Source of the DNA: JBFMEX01 sp040752215
GTDB lineage: Bacteria; Pseudomonadota; Alphaproteobacteria; Rhizobiales; Hyphomicrobiaceae
Length of the DNA stretch: 52,715 nt
Reading direction: 5' to 3'
NCBI GenBank assembly: GCA_040752215.1
Contig: JBFMEX010000022.1
Coordinates: 1-52,715, forward strand
The position numbers and the translations under genes are program-made. The notes beneath the pieces are model-generated. The model searched no databases. It saw only the letters and a program-made list of their open reading frames with translations, and was not told the DNA's origin. Below are positions 8,227 through 19,581 of this stretch, piece by piece (positions within the stretch are counted from its first letter, which is position 1; each line of letters begins with the position of its first letter).

Positions 8227-8657
8227 CGCGCCGCGGCCGAGCCCTCCACGCGCGCCACGCTGGGGACACTTCCCCCATGTGGCGAGTCCATTTGCCCGCC
8301 TTGTATCCGGATCCGGGGAAGCGTCACCACGCAGCCTGCCGATAGCCCATGATTGGCAAGCGAGGCCGGGCCCGGCTCCTTGCCGGGCCATGGCCGTCTC
8401 GCGCCGCATTGCGGCTCTCCTGGGGTGTTGCATCCGCCGCACGCGGCGTGTCCACGACGGCTCGCCGCGCGCCCAGCTGCTGTCGAGATCGCGAAATTCG
8501 TCACGTTCTGCGAGTCAAGCGTCGAACGAGTTTCGCGATCTGAACGGTACTCGGAATATCAATCGTCCAGCGTAAATCGGACCGAGCAGTCCGCCTCGCA
8601 ACCCAGCTGAGATGCATGCTGCGGACTTCTCGATCATCACCCAAGGCAGGGCACGCG
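8227..8657. other. Intergenic region holding repeat copy B
   Basis: No gene is supported. The left half shows nothing recognisable. Bases 8481-8603 are the second copy of the intergenic repeat. The leftward cytochrome gene ends at 8658, so the region lies between two converging transcripts. Confidence 0.5.
8481..8603 (-). repeat. Intergenic repeat copy B
   Basis: This is the reverse-oriented partner of 7385-7507 (about 76% identity over 123 bases without gaps). Its hairpin arms, AGATCGCGAAA near 8487-8497 and TTTCGCGATCT near 8531-8541, are exact complements over 11 bases and nearly so over 16. Confidence 0.65.
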
Positions 8658-9626
8658 CTACATGCCGCCCATGCCCTGCGCACCCGGCATTCCGCCCATG
8701 CCCTGCATACCGGACATGCCGCCCATTCCACCCATGCCCTGCATGCCCGACATCCCGGACATGCCGCCCATTCCGCCCATGCCCTGCATGCCCGACATCC
8801 CGGACATGCCGCCCATGCCTTGCGCACCCGGCATCCCGCCTATGCCCTGCATACCGGACATGCCGCCCATTCCGCCCATGCCCTGCATGCCCGACATCCC
8901 GCCCATGCCAGCAGCCATGCCACCCATTCCGGACATGGTATCCATCGGCGAGAAGCCCGCCATTCCGGACATGCCGCCCATTCCCGACATGGCGTCCATG
9001 CCGGCCATGCCGGTTGCGGCGTCACCGGACGACTGGGAGCTGACCGAGCTCTCCTCGCCATCCTCATCGATACCCTTGGGCAGCTTGTGGGCAACACCCT
9101 TGTGGCAATCGATGCAGGTGTCACCGCGCTCGGGCGCGTTCGAGTGCTTGCGCCGCGCGAACTTGTCCTGCTCCTCGAGATCCATATGCTGGAACGAGTG
9201 GCAGTTGCGGCACTCGCGGCTGTTGGAGGCCTTCATCTTGGCCCACACTGCCTGCGCCATGTTGAGGCGATGCGCCTCGTATTTCTCGGGCGTATTGATC
9301 GTACCGATCAGCTCGTGGAACACGTCCTTGGCCGCCATGATCTTGGCATACATCTTCGGCCCGAGCTGCTTCGGCACGTGGCAGTCGGAGCAGCCGGCCG
9401 AGACGCCGGACAGGTTCGTCCAATGCGTCTTCTTCTCCTTGAGCTCGTTGAGATTGGTCTGCATCGTGTGACATGAGGTGCAGAACTCGGTGGTGTTGGT
9501 ATAGTCGAGCGCGACGTTGAACACGCCGGCGAAAACGACACCGGCGCCGAATACCGTCGCAGCGAACAGGACGCCTTTCGAGAACAGCCATCCGCGGAGA
9601 CCAGACCCGCGCTGTTGCTCAGACAT
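8658..9626 (-). CDS. NapC/NirT-type tetrahaem cytochrome c with Gly/Met-repeat tail
   Basis: This 322-residue protein (start 9626, GGAGG nine bases upstream) has an N-terminal membrane anchor (about residues 15-35). A NapC/NirT-type periplasmic domain with four haem-binding CXXCH motifs follows: CTSCH, CSDCH, CRNCH and CIDCH. Such proteins pass electrons between membrane quinones and periplasmic enzymes. From about residue 201 to the end the sequence is almost entirely a three-residue pattern (GGM, SGM, QGM), with 35 Met in 122 residues. I know of no NapC/NirT protein with such a tail. Met-rich strings of this kind can bind copper or silver, but that is only a possibility here. It lies downstream of fccAB, so an electron partner in sulfide oxidation is likely. 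Confidence 0.88.
   Translation of the reverse strand: MSEQQRGSGLRGWLFSKGVLFAATVFGAGVVFAGVFNVALDYTNTTEFCTSCHTMQTNLNELKEKKTHWTNLSGVSAGCSDCHVPKQLGPKMYAKIMAAKDVFHELIGTINTPEKYEAHRLNMAQAVWAKMKASNSRECRNCHSFQHMDLEEQDKFARRKHSNAPERGDTCIDCHKGVAHKLPKGIDEDGEESSVSSQSSGDAATGMAGMDAMSGMGGMSGMAGFSPMDTMSGMGGMAAGMGGMSGMQGMGGMGGMSGMQGIGGMPGAQGMGGMSGMSGMQGMGGMGGMSGMSGMQGMGGMGGMSGMQGMGGMPGAQGMGGM
8661..9026 (-). repeat. Tandem repeats encoding the Gly/Met tail
   Basis: This is in-frame degenerate tandem DNA inside the cytochrome gene. Short units such as ATGCCGCCCATGCCCTGC (plus strand) recur many times within larger blocks of roughly 50-90 bases. All copies stay in frame and encode Met at about every third codon. 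Confidence 0.85.
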
Positions 9627-9945
9627 TCGAGCATTCCTCCCAGTTGGGCGGCCACCTTTGCAGGCGGCTTCGCCATGGTCGACCGTGACAGGAGCCGTGC
9701 GCCTCATGCGCAGGGTCTGGCGCCCACAGACCCCGCAGGACCACCGCCACGGCAATATCGACGATCCTAGCCGCGTCGCTTGGACGGCGGACGGACCATC
9801 TTTTGGATTGCTTTATTGGAGGAGACGGCGACCTGTGGCGGAGGCTGCCGGAAATGGCCAAGCCCCCGCAGGAGACCGCTCGGCTCGCAAGCGGGGCAGG
9901 CCGGATGGGCCCGCCCCGCTGCGATCCTCGCCGAGTGGAATCACA
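9627..9945. other. Intergenic region upstream of the tetrahaem cytochrome gene
   Basis: No gene is supported in these 319 bases between fccB and the cytochrome gene, both leftward. It should hold the cytochrome promoter, but I see no convincing -35/-10 pair or inverted repeat. Confidence 0.4.
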
Positions 9946-11232
9946 TCATCCGAAGATGTCGTCGGCGATGTTGGTGAACCAGCTGTGGGCGTAGGCCACC
10001 TCGCGCTTGCGCACGGCGTCCGGCGCGTCGGCCGGAGAGAGGCCGCCGGCCCCCTTCACCGCTTCGAGCTTGCCTTCGTTGATCTTGTAGACCGCGGCGA
10101 CCGAGATGCCGTAGTCGGGACCGACCAGCGAGTAGCAGGTGTTGGTGTAGGCAGGCGTCGGCGGCGAGCCGCCAGCAAGTGCCGCCGCGACCGCAGCTGC
10201 GCAGACCTTGGCCTGCGAGTTGGCGGCGTAGCCGGACTTCGGCATCGGCGCCGCAATACAAGCGTCGCCGATCACGTAGACGCCCTTCTGCTGCGACGAT
10301 TCGAAGGTCGACGGGTTGACCGGACACCAGCCCTTGTCGTTGGCGAGACCGCTATCGAGGGCGATCTTGCCCGCCGACTGCTGCGGGATCAGGTTGATCA
10401 CGGCTCCCTTGTGCTCACCTTCGAGCTCGCCGGCATAGACGGTCATCTTGTCGACGTCGACGCGCTTGACTTTGCCTTCCTTCGAAGCCGGCACCCACTC
10501 GATCATGTCGCCGTAGAGCTTCTTCCAGCCGGCGGTGAACAGGCCCTTCTTGGCGAACTCCTCCTTGGCGTCGAGGATCAGCACCTTCGACTTCGGCTTC
10601 TTCTGCTTGAAGTAGTTGGCGACCAGGCTTGCGCGCTCGTAAGGCCCGGGCGGGCAGCGGAACGGATCGGCGGGCGCGGCGATGATGAACACGCCGCCGT
10701 CCGGCATCGCCTCGAGCTGCTTCCTGAGCAGCGCGGTCTGCGCACCGGCCTTCCAGGCATGCGGGATCTTCTCGGATGCGGCCTCGCTGTAGCCGGCGAT
10801 GCTGTCGTACTTGAGGGCGATGCCCGGCGCGACGATGCACGCGTCGAAAGCGATCGTCTCGCCGCCGTCGACCGTCACCTTCTTGCCGGCCGCGTCGACC
10901 GCGGTCGCCATCTTGTGCACGAGCTTGACGCCGCGCTTGGCAAGCTTGTCGTAGCTGAACTTGATGGAATTGAGATCCTTCATGCCGCCGACGACCTCGT
11001 TGCTCATGAAGCAAGTGTAGTATTCCTTGCTCGGCTCGATCAGCGTCACCTCGATGCTCGGATCGAATATGCGCAGATACTTGGCCGCCGTGGCACCGCC
11101 GACGCCGCCGCCGACGACGGCGACGCGCTTGCCCGCGGCGCGCAGGATGCCCGGAAAGCCGGAGACGCCGACCAGCGCGGAGGCGGAGGTGGCGAGGCCG
11201 ACCTGGAGGAGCTTGCGACGATTGATAGTCAT
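9946..11232 (-). CDS. fccB: Flavocytochrome c sulfide dehydrogenase, flavoprotein subunit
   Basis: This 428-residue FAD enzyme oxidises sulfide in the periplasm and passes electrons to the FccA cytochrome. A Tat signal (NRRKLLQ, residues 4-10, then a hydrophobic stretch) means it is exported folded. The FAD-binding GGGVGG motif follows (about residue 41). The segment YYTCFMSNEV carries the cysteine that binds FAD covalently in Allochromatium FccB. Two further cysteines, in PFRCPPGPYE and NTCYSLV, match the redox-active disulfide pair. VYVIGDAC is the second FAD contact. It begins 14 bases after fccA in the same direction. Confidence 0.94.
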   Translation of the reverse strand: MTINRRKLLQVGLATSASALVGVSGFPGILRAAGKRVAVVGGGVGGATAAKYLRIFDPSIEVTLIEPSKEYYTCFMSNEVVGGMKDLNSIKFSYDKLAKRGVKLVHKMATAVDAAGKKVTVDGGETIAFDACIVAPGIALKYDSIAGYSEAASEKIPHAWKAGAQTALLRKQLEAMPDGGVFIIAAPADPFRCPPGPYERASLVANYFKQKKPKSKVLILDAKEEFAKKGLFTAGWKKLYGDMIEWVPASKEGKVKRVDVDKMTVYAGELEGEHKGAVINLIPQQSAGKIALDSGLANDKGWCPVNPSTFESSQQKGVYVIGDACIAAPMPKSGYAANSQAKVCAAAVAAALAGGSPPTPAYTNTCYSLVGPDYGISVAAVYKINEGKLEAVKGAGGLSPADAPDAVRKREVAYAHSWFTNIADDIFG

Positions 11233-11246
11233 GGTGCTCTCTCCCC

Positions 11247-11840
11247 TCACTTCTGGCTCGCGTAGAAATGCATCAGCGCCTCGAGGCCGCCGGGGTCCTT
11301 CTTCTGGACGTCCTCGACCTGCCCCTTCATCTTCTTCTCCATCTTGCGCTGACCGCCGGTGAAATCCTCCATCGCGAATTGGAGATAGGGCAGCCACTGG
11401 CCGGCGAGCACGTTGGAGCCGTCCTCGTCCTTCTTGCCGTTGTCGACGTGGCACTTCTTGCAGAACTCGTTGTGCAGCGCCTGGCCCTTCTTGACCTTCG
11501 CGGCATCGACATGATTCGGCGCGCGGCCGAACGGCCGCTTGGCGAAGTAGGCCGCCATCTGCTTGATCTCGTCCTCGGTGTAGCCCTTGGCGATACGGTC
11601 CATGACGGTCGCCTTGCGCGAGCCGTCCTGGAAGCTCTTCATCGCGTCGATGAAGGTCTCCGGCGCCATGCCGGCAATGGTCGGGCTCGCCGGCCCACGG
11701 CTGGTGCCATCCATGCCGTGGCAGCCGACGCAGGTACCGGCGATCATCGTCACTGCGTCAGGTGGCGCCGCCTGCGCACTGGCCCCCACAGCCAGGAAAC
11801 CCACGGCCGCGACTGCGACCCGTGCACTACCAATCCTCAT
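11247..11840 (-). CDS. fccA: Flavocytochrome c sulfide dehydrogenase, dihaem cytochrome subunit
   Basis: This periplasmic c-type cytochrome of about 197 residues has a Sec signal ending near AQAA and two CXXCH haem sites, CVGCH in the first domain and CKKCH in the second. This is the normal architecture of FccA-type electron acceptors for FccB. The ATG at 11840 has GGAGG nine bases upstream and starts directly at the signal peptide; in-frame sequence further upstream lacks signal-like character. It is first in the leftward fccAB operon. Confidence 0.9.
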   Translation of the reverse strand: MRIGSARVAVAAVGFLAVGASAQAAPPDAVTMIAGTCVGCHGMDGTSRGPASPTIAGMAPETFIDAMKSFQDGSRKATVMDRIAKGYTEDEIKQMAAYFAKRPFGRAPNHVDAAKVKKGQALHNEFCKKCHVDNGKKDEDGSNVLAGQWLPYLQFAMEDFTGGQRKMEKKMKGQVEDVQKKDPGGLEALMHFYASQK

Positions 11841-12088
11841 GTTCGAAATCCTCCCTGTAGCGCTGCACTCACTCCCACCATGGGCCAGTTGCCCAACGAT
11901 TCTTGATTGTCGATCGGCGCCGGGTCGAGCCGAGCCTCCGACACAAGCTATCCGCAAGCATCACGATACGCAAATGCTTGCTCGCACCCTACGTCTAAGA
12001 ACTTCGGCGAATACGTTGAAATCTGACCGTTCTTGTCGCCTATCCAGCCGGGGGTCGACGGCGGAGCGCTCTCGCTCCGAGACGCACC

Positions 12089-12523
12089 TTATTGCTTCGC
12101 GAGCGACTCGATGAGCGGCGTGATCTGCCACCAGAACAACTCCGCGCCCGCGTAGCCGACGATGCGGCCGATCTCGCGGCCGTCCCTGACCAGCACGAAG
12201 GTCGGCGTGTAGACGATGCGCGGGAATTGGGCGGCAGCGGGATCGTCGCGGAGCACGTGGACCAGCGGTGCGATCTGCCCCTCGTCGCTGCGCACGTAGC
12301 CCGGCTCCACCTCGTTGCGCCAGCGCCGGCAAAACGCGCAGCCCGGTTCTTCGATCATGATCAGCCGGACACCGGACTCGGCTGCCGCCTCGCCGCGTCG
12401 AGCCGGGACGAGGATCGACCCGCAGGCGACCAGGAGCGCGGCGAGGACCGCCAGGGCTCCGGGCGACGCGCGCCGGCGCCGCGTCCCTGCCGCGCTGCAG
12501 CAAAGCTCCGATCTGTCATCCAT
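12089..12523 (-). CDS. SoxS-like periplasmic thioredoxin
   Basis: This thioredoxin-fold protein of about 144 residues has a hydrophobic N-terminal segment (signal or anchor) and an active-site CXXC in PGCAFCRRW. The later cis-Pro block is YTPTFVLV. Small thioredoxins of this type (SoxS) accompany sox genes and keep the SoxY carrier or cytochromes reduced. The start is uncertain: ATG 12523 or GTG 12541, both with weak ribosome sites. It is divergent from soxY, sharing a roughly 210-base control region, and lies 248 bases upstream of fccA on the same strand. Confidence 0.8.
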   Translation of the reverse strand: MDDRSELCCSAAGTRRRRASPGALAVLAALLVACGSILVPARRGEAAAESGVRLIMIEEPGCAFCRRWRNEVEPGYVRSDEGQIAPLVHVLRDDPAAAQFPRIVYTPTFVLVRDGREIGRIVGYAGAELFWWQITPLIESLAKQ

Positions 12524-12563
12524 TCGTCGACAACCCGTCACCAGCTTCGTTGCATGCGCGAAT

Positions 12564-12579
12564 TTGAATATGCTATCAA
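12564..12579. promoter_or_regulatory. TTGA-N8-TCAA palindrome in the soxS/soxY divergent region
   Basis: TTGA at 12564 and TCAA at 12576 flank eight AT-rich bases in an otherwise GC-rich region between the divergent thioredoxin and soxY genes. The size and half-site spacing suit an ArsR-family operator (SqrR sites are described as short arms 8 bases apart, with different arm sequence). Assignment to the regulator at 7849 is a guess. Confidence 0.35.
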
Positions 12580-12736
12580 TGTGGACGGTCCATGAGAAGC
12601 ACCGCGTCGAGGTGCCTCGGCCTGACTGCTCATGCTCGTTCGGGGGCCATAAAGTCGTCCGTTCCGAGGATCAGTCCTAGCGTTGCTCCGCCGTGTCCCG
12701 CGGCGGAGCGCATGTCGTGGGGAAGGAGACGCCAAC

Positions 12737-13219
12737 ATGTCACGACGCCTGAAACTGGAAGTGCTCGACCGCCGCGAGTTCCTCGTCGGCGCCAGTGCTG
12801 CGGCTGCCGTCGCCACCGTTGTCGGCGATGCACACCTGGCGCTCGCACAGGACAAGCCGCCGACGTTCGACGAGACGATGGCCAAGATCCTCGGCCAGGC
12901 CAAGGCGGAGGAGGGCAAGATCAACATCGACTTGCCGGAGATCGCCGAGAACGGCAACACGGTTCCTTACTCGGTCACCGTCGACAGCCCGATGACGGAT
13001 GCCGACCACGTCAAGGCGATCCACGTGCTCTCGACCGGCAATCCCTCGCCGACCATCGCCTCCTATCGCTTCTCGCCCGCCTCCGGCAAGGCTGCGGTGT
13101 CGAGCCGCATGCGCCTCGCCAAGACGCAGGACATCGTCTCGATCGCCGAGCTCAGCAACGGCAAGTTCCTGATGGGCAAGCGCACGGTGAAGGTGACCAT
13201 CGGCGGCTGCGGCGGCTGA
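12737..13219 (+). CDS. soxY: Sulfur carrier protein SoxY
   Basis: This 160-residue subunit of the SoxYZ carrier covalently holds sulfur intermediates in the periplasm during thiosulfate/sulfide oxidation. A Tat signal (DRREFLVGA, about residues 11-19) starts the protein. The C terminus is the diagnostic flexible arm ending GGCGG, whose Cys carries the substrate. The ATG at 12737 has GGAAGGAG upstream. soxZ follows after 19 bases. No soxXA, soxB or soxCD lies in the window. Confidence 0.95.
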   Translation: MSRRLKLEVLDRREFLVGASAAAAVATVVGDAHLALAQDKPPTFDETMAKILGQAKAEEGKINIDLPEIAENGNTVPYSVTVDSPMTDADHVKAIHVLSTGNPSPTIASYRFSPASGKAAVSSRMRLAKTQDIVSIAELSNGKFLMGKRTVKVTIGGCGG

Positions 13220-13238
13220 GATTTGGGAGGCGACGATC

Positions 13239-13562
13239 ATGACCACGAAACCGCGTATCAAGGTTCCCGACACCAACAAGGTCGGCGACGTCATCGAGGT
13301 GAAGACGCTCATCTCGCACGTCATGGAGACCGGCAACCGCAAGGGGCCCGACGGCAATCTCGTGCCGCGTGACCTGATCACCGGCTTCACCGCCACGTTC
13401 GGCGGCAAGGAGGTGTTCAGGGCCGATCTGACCTCGGGCGTCTCCGCCAACCCCTACATCTCGTTCTTCTTCAAGGTCACCGGTGCTGGCGACCTGGAGC
13501 TGACCTGGACCGGAGACAAGGACTTCAAGGTCACCGAGAAGGTGCCGATCAAGGTCGGCTGA
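13239..13562 (+). CDS. soxZ: Sulfur carrier partner SoxZ
   Basis: This 107-residue beta-sandwich protein lacks its own signal and is normally co-exported with SoxY through the Tat signal of its partner. Family blocks visible are the start KPRIKVPD, LISHVMETGNRKG, ADLTSGVSANPYISFFFKV and the ending WTGDKDF. GGGAGG precedes the ATG. A strong hairpin terminator lies 25 bases after the stop, so soxYZ appears to be a two-gene unit. Confidence 0.95.
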   Translation: MTTKPRIKVPDTNKVGDVIEVKTLISHVMETGNRKGPDGNLVPRDLITGFTATFGGKEVFRADLTSGVSANPYISFFFKVTGAGDLELTWTGDKDFKVTEKVPIKVG

Positions 13563-13587
13563 GGGAGACCCCGCGACATGCATGTGA

Positions 13588-13616
13588 GGGCCCGCGCTTT
13601 CCGCGGGCCTTTGCTT
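13588..13616 (+). terminator. Rho-independent terminator after soxYZ
   Basis: An 8-bp perfect stem GGCCCGCG/CGCGGGCC (13589-13596 with 13602-13609) with a CTTTC loop is followed by TTTGCTT. Confidence 0.85.
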
Positions 13617-13704
13617 ATCCGCCATCTTGCACCCGAGGCCGCACGCGGATAGAGCAGTGCCCGTTCCCGACCCGAATGCGATCGAGACGACAGGAGACGC
13701 GCCG

Positions 13705-13947
13705 ATGGCCGATGAACCGGTGATTGCTCAGAAGGGGCCCTACCAGGTCGACCTCGAGGAGGGCAAGGCCTACTTCTACTGCCGCTGCGGCCGCTCCAAG
13801 AACCAACCCTACTGCGACGGTTCGCACAAGGGCACCGGCATCGAGCCGATGCACTTCACCGCGCCCAGCACCGGCACCTTCAACCTCTGCGGCTGCAAGG
13901 CGACCGACGACGAGCCATTCTGTGACGGCTCCCACAACGTCCTCTGA
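13705..13947 (+). CDS. Dual CDGSH-type iron-sulfur protein
   Basis: This 80-residue protein has two CDGSH motifs: CRCGRSKNQPYCDGSH (about residues 25-40) and CGCKATDDEPFCDGSH (about 61-76). Each binds a 2Fe-2S cluster by three Cys and one His. Tandem short forms of this kind are related to the mitochondrial CISD3 (Miner2) type, with proposed roles in electron transfer or iron-sulfur homeostasis. There is no signal peptide. The ATG at 13705 is chosen over in-frame upstream sequence that overlaps the soxYZ terminator. It stands alone between soxYZ and the liv operon. Confidence 0.9.
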   Translation: MADEPVIAQKGPYQVDLEEGKAYFYCRCGRSKNQPYCDGSHKGTGIEPMHFTAPSTGTFNLCGCKATDDEPFCDGSHNVL

Positions 13948-14046
13948 TCCCGCGCGGCCGTCGACCTCGACGTTGTGGCGCGGCGCAGCTACGCTGCGGC
14001 GGACCTGTAGTCCCCGACCCGCAGGTCGCACCCACGAGGGAGGACG

Positions 14047-14964
<918 letters not shown>

Positions 14965-14968
14965 GGCG

Positions 14969-16344
<1,376 letters not shown>

Positions 16345-16345
<1 letters not shown>

Positions 16346-17240
16346 TGGCGCGACCGCTGCTCGTCGTCGAGCACCTGTCGATGCGTTTCGGCGGACTCGT
16401 CGCCGTCGACGACCTCTCGTTCAGCGTCGCCAGCGGCGCAATCACCGCGCTGATCGGGCCCAATGGCGCCGGCAAGACGACCGTCTTCAATTGCATCACC
16501 GGGTTCTACAAGCCGACCAGCGGGCGCATGGCGCTGCTCATCGGCGACGATGCCGGGAGGCGCGATCTCGACCGGCTGACCGCGAGCGGACGGCGCTACG
16601 ATGCCGGCGCCGACGGCGGACTTTACCTGCTCGAGCGCATGCCCGATTTCGAGATCGCCGCCAAGGCGCGCATCGCGCGCACGTTCCAGAACATCCGCCT
16701 GTTCACCGGCATGACGGTGCTCGAGAACCTGATCGTCGCCCAGCACAACCGGCTGATGCGCGCCTCCGCCTTCACCCTCGGCGCGCTCGCCGGCCTCAGG
16801 AGCTATCGCGAGGCCGAGGCCGCCGCGGTCGAGCGCGCGCGCCGGTGGCTGCAGCGCATCGGCCTCGAGGCGCGCGCCGACGATCCCGCGGGCGAGCTGC
16901 CCTACGGCGACCAGCGCCGCCTCGAGATCGCGCGCGCGATGTGCACCGAGCCGGTGCTGCTGTGCCTCGACGAGCCGGCCGCCGGCCTCAACCCGCGGGA
17001 GAGCGCCGAGCTGACCGAGCTGATGCGACATATCCGGCACGAGCACGCCACCACCATCCTGCTGATCGAGCACGACATGAGCGTGGTGATGGAGATCTCC
17101 GACCACATCGTGGTGCTCGAGCACGGCGTCGGCATCGCCGACGGCACGCCGGCGGCAATCCGGAACGATCCCAAGGTGATCGCCGCCTACCTCGGCGTGG
17201 AGGACACCGAGCTCGACACCGGCGGCGGCGGGAGGCTCGC

Positions 17241-17244
<4 letters not shown>
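16345..17244 (+). CDS. livG: ABC transporter ATP-binding protein LivG
   Basis: This 299-residue ATPase has Walker A GPNGAGKTT (about residue 41), a Q-loop in ARTFQNIRLF, Walker B LLCLDEPAAGLNP and the switch His in IEHDMSV. The expected LSGG signature appears in the variant form ELPYGDQRR, usual for LivG. Between Walker A and the Q-loop there is an extended segment of about 40 residues, a form I associate with alphaproteobacterial LivG. It starts on the last base of the livM stop and overlaps livF by GTGA. Confidence 0.93.
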
Positions 17245-17963
<719 letters not shown>

Positions 17964-17973
17964 GAGAGGCGAA

Positions 17974-18321
17974 GTGGAAGCACTCTACGCGACGGGTGCC
18001 AACGGCCTTTGGGTGTTCGTGCTGGTGACGCTCGTCATGGGCGGCGCGGCGTCCTATGTCACCGGCCGGGCGATCGCCCAGACCTGGCGGCCGGGCTGGC
18101 ACATCGCCGCCTACGCGGTCGGGCTCGCGGGCGCGGTACGCTTCATCCAGTATGCGCTGTTCGCCCAGCCGTTCCTCGCGCCGGTCAACCTCCTGGTCGA
18201 TACGCTGGTGCTGGCGGCGTTCGGCCTCTTCGGCTACCGGCGGATGCGCGCCTTTCAGCTGCCGACCCAATATCCCTGGCTGTTCGGACACCGCGCCGCC
18301 CACAAACCGCCGCGCGGCTGA
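17974..18321 (+). CDS. Small membrane protein of the liv operon (DUF6867-like)
   Basis: This 115-residue protein starts with GTG ten bases after livF, with GGAGAGG as ribosome site. It has three predicted membrane helices (about residues 10-30, 43-60 and 68-88) and a polar C terminus. I recognise it as the uncharacterised protein that commonly sits between livF and livK in Hyphomicrobiales; the DUF6867 label is from memory. A role in transporter assembly or regulation is possible, but nothing in the sequence shows it. Confidence 0.75.
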   Translation: MEALYATGANGLWVFVLVTLVMGGAASYVTGRAIAQTWRPGWHIAAYAVGLAGAVRFIQYALFAQPFLAPVNLLVDTLVLAAFGLFGYRRMRAFQLPTQYPWLFGHRAAHKPPRG

Positions 18322-18354
18322 GCAATTCTTCGGCAGACAAGGGGGGTGGCTTCC

Positions 18355-18381
18355 GGTCCACTTTCGGGGCAGAAATGGACC
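18355..18381 (+). other. Intercistronic hairpin before livK
   Basis: Arms GGTCCA (18355-18360) and TGGACC (18376-18381), extended inward by TTTC/GAAA around one bulged C, enclose GGGGCA. No T-run follows, so it is less like a terminator than like a stabilising or processing stem. Such a stem could raise binding-protein mRNA relative to the permease genes. Confidence 0.45.
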
Positions 18382-18460
18382 GCCCCGAGACCACGGCCCC
18401 GAACCCGATTGCAGGGGACCGCCAACCGGCACATCGAACGACACCAGGAAGGGAGACAGT

Positions 18461-19576
<1,116 letters not shown>

Positions 19577-19581
19577 GCGCC

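Noticed and set aside
8661..9026. Repeat array considered as CRISPR
   Set aside because: Units are short, degenerate, contiguous and in frame with a protein; there are no unique spacers of constant length and no cas genes.
8612..9476. Rightward frames opposite the cytochrome tail, with Pro/Met/Cys or His repeats
   Set aside because: The repeats come from the complementary strand of the Gly/Met tail. The leftward frame has four haem motifs, a membrane anchor and a ribosome site; the rightward ones have none.
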